From: Priapulus caudatus | Taxonomy: Eukaryota > Priapulida > Priapulimorpha > Priapulimorphida > Priapulidae | Direction of reading: 5' to 3' | NCBI RefSeq assembly: GCF_000485595.1 | Contig: NW_014577542.1 | Span: 184,353 to 207,044, forward strand | DNA length: 22,692 nt | The notes under the pieces: model-generated | Told to the model about the DNA's origin: nothing | Databases searched by the model: none | What the model saw: the letters and a program-made list of their open reading frames with translations, nothing else | Made by a program: the position numbers and the translations under genes | Shown: in pieces, positions 19,251 to 22,692 of the stretch | How the letters are laid out: the number at the start of each line of letters is the position of its first letter | How positions within the stretch are numbered: the stretch's first letter is position 1

Positions 19251-19371
19251 GCAGGCAAACTGCATCTATCTTGGCCCTAAGAAACAACAATCTCTAGGTT
19301 ACGGAATCCTAAAGAAGATACCATGGAACAATTACGCCCGGAAGAATGTTGGATATCTCTATGCTATACAG
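19251..19371 (+). CDS. Internal exon of a DUF288/STELLO-like glycosyltransferase-related protein
   Basis: A pyrimidine-rich tract ends in TTTATGCAG at 19250, and CAG/GTGAGC follows at 19371/19372, so both splice sites look good. The phase-0 frame from 19255 gives 39 codons without a stop, starting ANCIYLGPKKQQ and ending IPWNNYARKNVGYLYAIQ. The pattern Y/F-L-x3-K/x-Q-x2-L-x-Y, then P-x-N-x-x-x-R-K-N-x-G-Y-L-Y/F-A-I-x(H-G-A) is characteristic of DUF288, the family of plant STELLO proteins (Golgi-located, acting on cellulose synthase assembly) and uncharacterised animal relatives; the GT-like D-D-D segment normally comes right after. Two AGs four bases apart (GCAG/GCAG) allow acceptors at 19250 or 19254; only the second keeps phase 0 throughout. 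I see no neighbouring exons, so either the introns are long or the exon is a stranded copy. Confidence 0.65.
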
Positions 19372-19395
19372 GTGAGCACAAATTATTGCTTATGT

Positions 19396-19411
19396 ATATA
19401 TATATATATAT
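19396..19411. repeat. (TA)n microsatellite
   Basis: About eight TA units, in the intron after the STELLO-like exon. Confidence 0.8.
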
Positions 19412-19529
19412 GCAACGATTTTACGTCTAGTTGTGACGACGAATGAAGGTTCGACCACTGGATTGTAGTGTAGGTGTCAACACAAGAAATAGCAACACGT
19501 AAAACCAGAACAAGCTGATAAAAGTGTTC

Positions 19530-19581
19530 ACGCCGGGAATATGCCCGGGGCTTTTATTCGGCCTTAGTTAACAGACTAAGG
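19530..19581. repeat. Two small adjacent hairpins
   Basis: GCCGGG-aatat-GCCCGGGGC-like stem at about 19531-19551, followed by a perfect CCTTAGT (19562-19568) / ACTAAGG (19575-19581) stem with loop TAACAG. A T-rich string lies between. Function unknown. Confidence 0.4.
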
Positions 19582-19705
19582 TGAACTAAAAGGTGGTGTA
19601 CAAAATCCCACACAGCGTTGTCGCTGGGGTGTAGAAATATACACGATGAACTGAACAGCCAAACAGTACTAGATAACAACCTGTAGTGAGTTGCTTGCCC
19701 TGTGC

Positions 19706-19755
19706 TAAGGTTGCCCTGGTTGCCCTGGTTGCCCTGCAGTTGGTTGCCCTGTGGT
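19706..19755. repeat. Tandem repeat (GGTTGCCCT)n
   Basis: GGTTGCCCT occurs four times in about 50 bases, three nearly adjacent and one after GCAGTT. A short minisatellite. Confidence 0.7.
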
Positions 19756-19778
19756 TAACTAGATACTAGTATTCTTAC

Positions 19779-20192
19779 GTGATCCGTGAAGATGAGGCGC
19801 TCCTGTTGTGGCCGCAATGCTGGCTTGACCCGTCTCGGTCGCTCCAGATCGTATACTCCCTTACTGAGAGCAGAGCCCAGTATTTATACCACAAGCTCAG
19901 CGTGGGTAGGGCTTCTTACCTTCCCATCATGCATTACGAGAGACGCGCAATCCAGATGAGACGGGATACTAGAGAAGCGTTGCCGAAAGGAGGTGTTTAT
20001 CCGAAGTGCTGCGCGATCTTGCGCGCAGTTCCGCGGCAAGGCGCACGCGACCGCGGAAAATTCCTACGACAGTATGCAGCGCTGGCAGCTATGGATCCGT
20101 GCGCCGAATGCATAGGCCGCGCACGAATCCATAGCTGCCCGAACCCCACGAAAAACTATGCCAAGGAGAGCCTCAAACGCCAACCTGAATAA
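19779..20192 (+). other. Unrecognised 137-codon open frame in GC-rich DNA (doubtful gene)
   Basis: The longest unbroken frame in the right part, but I recognise no domain. It runs through the hairpins at 20029-20058 and 20084-20139, the composition is Arg/Ala-rich as expected from GC- and CpG-rich DNA, and no splice or promoter context supports it. A TATTTATACC string lies inside it at about 19881. More likely non-coding. Confidence 0.15.
20084..20139. repeat. 21-bp near-perfect hairpin (miRNA-precursor-like or fold-back)
   Basis: The left arm 20084-20104 (starting GGCAGCTATGG) pairs with 20119-20139 with a single mismatch (a C opposite A at the fourteenth position) around a 14-base loop. 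Just upstream TTCCGCGG (20029...) pairs with CCGCGGAA (ending 20058). The size resembles a short precursor hairpin, but a small fold-back element fits equally well. Confidence 0.5.
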
Positions 20193-20214
20193 GGATTAGC
20201 CGATATGCCGCGTT

Positions 20215-21540
20215 ACAGAACAACTTAATATTTGGGAGCCTTCAAGCACACCCGCCACTGCTGTCAAGCCCCCACTCTAGCCGACCTACACGTCACAAGT
20301 GACCACAACAGCCTACACAAGGAATAACCTTCCTAAAAAGATAACTCAAATATAATCCTACACAAAGTACCATGTTACACATACTAACATCCAATAAATA
20401 TACTTAGTAAATATTAAGATCACCTCAACCTACGCTACTACGTAATCACTAAGTACTTGAAAGCACCCTATCACCGCAGCACTCACTAGTAGCGTCCTAC
20501 TTAGTATATGTTACTACCAGGTACGTCAGGAGCTAATGGTAATAGTACTAGTATACTAATCTAGCATATAGTACTACAATCTGAATACTAGCTACTGTAA
20601 CGTACTATCTCACTACTACTACTACCCAAAATACGCCTCTTTCTAGGCTTAGAATTACGCCTATACTGAAGACACAGGCACTTGAAGCCGTTTCAAATAA
20701 AGATATAATGCTAACTAAAATAGCAAATCTATTTACTCACGCAAATTCTTAATGTTTCTAGTATATGGCTACTCTCTTCGAGAAGCGTTTGCAAGGTGCC
20801 AAAGGCTATATAGACCTAGGACTTCGGCTCCCGACCTCGATTAGCCATCTGAGTGCACTAAGCTAAGACCCGAGAGGTGGCGAGCGAGGCCAAGTCTATG
20901 GGCTATAGAGCGGCGGGCAGCAGCGGCGCACTGCTTTGCAACTCCTGTACGAGCCTTCGCCATTGCCAACGTTGCAACAAACGTTCATGCGTATGGGCGC
21001 GAACAATGAGTGTCACGAAGAGCGCCACGGTAGTCTGTTCCTGATTCTGACCAGCCATTTCCGATTACTGGGCAAGTCGTTCGTGCTGATGCAGTAATTT
21101 CTACAGTCTTTCCTGTGACTTTCGCGTGACACAGCTCGGGTTACGAACACATTATCGTATCTACGAGTTTTTTATAGACAAGTGAACACTGATTCACACG
21201 TTCTAAATGTCTCGCCCTCTGTGTCCCCCACTAAAATTGCGGACTGTTCTCTNTAATGCGGTATGAACACAAGAAGGGATTCGCCTATTTACAATAAACC
21301 TGTGGGCAACGCCACGCGAATACTGTTCCTTCTCGTTCCATACCCACATCATAGATGAGTTGACAGCCCGTGTCAGCGCTCAATCTACATCAGTGTGTCG
21401 TCGTCCTCTGACGCTATATACGGGAGAATAGCTCGTATCTCTACGTATATACGCCTATGGAAAGATGCAGCAGCACGCCCATAGTTTAGTATGAGGTCAT
21501 CTGGACGTCTCGCGTCGCTAGTACAGGTGCACTACCTGTC
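20215..21540. other. Non-coding stretch; strand-asymmetric part, then CpG-rich part
   Basis: From 20215 to about 20640 the plus strand is poor in G and rich in A, C and TACTA strings. From 20800 it becomes CpG-rich. One ambiguous base (N) at 21253. No gene recognised. Confidence 0.4.
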
Positions 21541-21555
21541 ACAGATGTACATACT

Positions 21556-21625
21556 TCAACTATGCGTGATAGCTACACTCATAGCGCGCGAATTTCGCAA
21601 CTGATAATCCGAGGTTCGAATCCCA
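21556..21625 (+). ncRNA. tRNA-like relic (A/B-box-like)
   Basis: GGTTCGAATCC (21613-21623) is a textbook T-arm/B-box sequence (GTTCGANNC). About 45 bases upstream GATAGCTACACTCATAGC can form a D-arm (GCTA/TAGC), and CTGATAA (anticodon-loop-like, GAT) lies between. The anticodon stem, T stem and acceptor do not pair well, so this is a tRNA pseudogene or tRNA-derived SINE, not a working tRNA. Confidence 0.35.
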
Positions 21626-21722
21626 GGGCTACTTTCCGCTACATCCTCTTTTTAATTCTATCGTGCGTCAGTGACGCTCGCACAAGTAGAAAAGCTAGCT
21701 TCGCTGGTAGGTTTCTGCACCG

Positions 21723-21813
21723 TTTCCGTGGTGAAGGGACTTTCGTGCTCAAACACGAACTCCTACGGAAACCCCTGCTGTCTACTAGAGGTCGCGAGTT
21801 CGACTCTAGTAGA
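21723..21813 (+). ncRNA. Structured region with second B-box-like site
   Basis: TTTCCGT (21723-21729) pairs with ACGGAAA (21765-21771), and within it TTCGTG (21742-21747) pairs with CACGAA (21754-21759). Then TCTACTAGAG (21781-21790) pairs perfectly with CTCTAGTAGA (21804-21813), and the loop plus arm contain GTTCGACTC, a second exact B-box match. Could be a Pol III transcript or SINE body; function unknown. Confidence 0.35.
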
Positions 21814-22010
21814 GGGCGGTCAGAACCGTGAAGCTTTTGCTCTTCACTTTCCGAGTGCGGCTGTTGTTCGCCGACGTTGACGATAGTAATTACCTGCATC
21901 ACTGGTAGAATTTCATCCTTAACAGTGTGCCAGAGGGCGCTATCGTGATGACGTTAGGGTAATGCTATTCCCCAAGCGTGGAGGGAGGTGACCGCAACGT
22001 GGCAGCACTA

Positions 22011-22087
22011 GTGTTAGGATAGTGTTAGGATTAGTCTTAGGGTCAGAGTTAGGGTTAGGCATAGGGTTATGGTTAGGGTTAGGGGTT
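22011..22087 (+). repeat. Degenerate TTAGGG tract (interstitial telomere-like)
   Basis: GTTAGGATAGTGTTAGGATTAG is followed by several exact TTAGGG units with spacers (TTAGGGTTAGG, TTAGGGTTAGGGG). TTAGGG is the usual animal telomere repeat. A weaker echo (GTTAGGGTTAAC) lies at about 22217. Confidence 0.7.
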
Positions 22088-22090
22088 TTG

Positions 22091-22578
22091 CATCATGATA
22101 TCTGTCCCCACACCATAGATTAATTTTTGTGAAAAACAATGCCTATATATAGCGCTGCGAGATAAATATATTTAGTAGTAGGATTAGTGTTGGAGGTCTT
22201 GTAGTTAGAATTACTGTTAGGGTTAACATTTTGAACGTAATCGTCAACGTTATCACGTGACCTCCTTCCACGCCCGGGGGATGACGTTACACCATGCTTC
22301 TCTACCACCTTCTCACTATACCACCAACCGTCAGCTTGAACGGCTGTGGGTGAGTAAGGGAGAGCCATGGTAGCAACGAATTTCCCATCTTGTGCTGTGA
22401 CTGTAGGCGACAAGCGCGTATGTTGTCGACACGCGACGTCGGCACGCGACGTGACGTGAAAGGACAGGTCTTCTGACAACTCGGCGGACCATCCACTTAG
22501 TCATCCCGTGACGTAAGCAGGTCTCGTGCCACTGTATCGGACCATTCATCCCCAACATAGCGCCTAGATATCATGATG
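22091..22578. repeat. Distant perfect 13-bp inverted repeat pair
   Basis: CATCATGATATCT at 22091-22103 is the exact reverse complement of AGATATCATGATG at 22566-22578. The enclosed 488-bp unit could be a small non-autonomous DNA element; no matching flanking duplication is seen. A minus-strand open frame inside (22120-22479) is unrecognised and partly translates the TTAGGG-like DNA. Confidence 0.35.
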
Positions 22579-22692
22579 TGCTACCGTGCCACGTCTCGCA
22601 TGGTTCGGCGTCTCACTACATCATGCATCTCTCTCCCACAGTCAGCAGGTACTACTACTATATGCGGCTAGCGCTTGTTCGTAGTACAGTTC

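Noticed and set aside
19531-19555. GC stem followed by TTTT as a terminator
   Set aside because: Rho-independent terminators are bacterial; splice sites and element types show this is a eukaryotic genome.
19690-20200. Possible LTR with TATA (TATTTATACC) for the minus-strand gag-protease relic
   Set aside because: No matching second LTR, no primer-binding site, and the STELLO-like exon lies between it and the relic.
1-22692. CRISPR array, bacterial operons or an rRNA gene
   Set aside because: No regularly spaced identical repeats with unique spacers, no gene clusters with ribosome-binding sites, and no rRNA-like conserved stretches were seen.

Overview
The window is eukaryotic, from an animal nuclear genome and most likely a marine invertebrate; I cannot name the phylum. 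The evidence is spliceosomal introns (a clean acceptor-exon-donor unit at 19241-19380 and an acceptor at 5077-5078), a THAP zinc-finger gene, Penelope-like and LINE retroelements, a degenerate TTAGGG-like tract and a scaffold gap of 10 N. Coding density is very low. Nearly everything recognisable is a mobile element or its relic; the one clear exception is a single exon of a cellular glycosyltransferase-like gene.

Left part (1-12351). 1-5040 is repeat-rich non-coding DNA with AT-rich direct repeats, a homopyrimidine tract and a TGCGTGAG repeat. 5079-6030 holds an extended THAP protein (206 aa, intact) followed, after a frameshift, by the N-terminal part of a THAP-linked DDE_4-type transposase. 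6147-6430 (-) is a scrap of a YqaJ-type nuclease protein. 7076-8277 is a Penelope-like element (PLE) on the minus strand: end of the reverse transcriptase, a GIY-YIG endonuclease, and about 150-bp terminal repeats in inverted orientation that each carry a hammerhead-ribozyme-like core. 8740-10480 (-) is a decayed LINE reverse transcriptase.

Middle (9994-14113). A block of about 1.8 kb, containing the 5' part of the LINE relic, an antisense scrap of reverse transcriptase and a 29-bp minisatellite, occurs twice, once on each side of the N gap. The copies differ by scattered changes and by three minisatellite units. Duplicated haplotypes joined across the gap is the simplest reading; a true tandem duplication is the alternative.

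Right part (14114-22692). By eye this part is richer in CpG and mostly unrecognised. It holds a minus-strand zinc-knuckle ORF overlapping an aspartic-protease ORF (gag-pol relic of an LTR retroelement, 18152-18719), one exon of a DUF288/STELLO-like protein (+, 19251-19371), several strong hairpins, two Pol III B-box-like sites in a structured region (21550-21830), and a degenerate TTAGGG tract (22011-22087).

The elements do not form a pathway. They are layers of independent insertions, plus what is probably the edge of one cellular gene whose other exons are not visible here.
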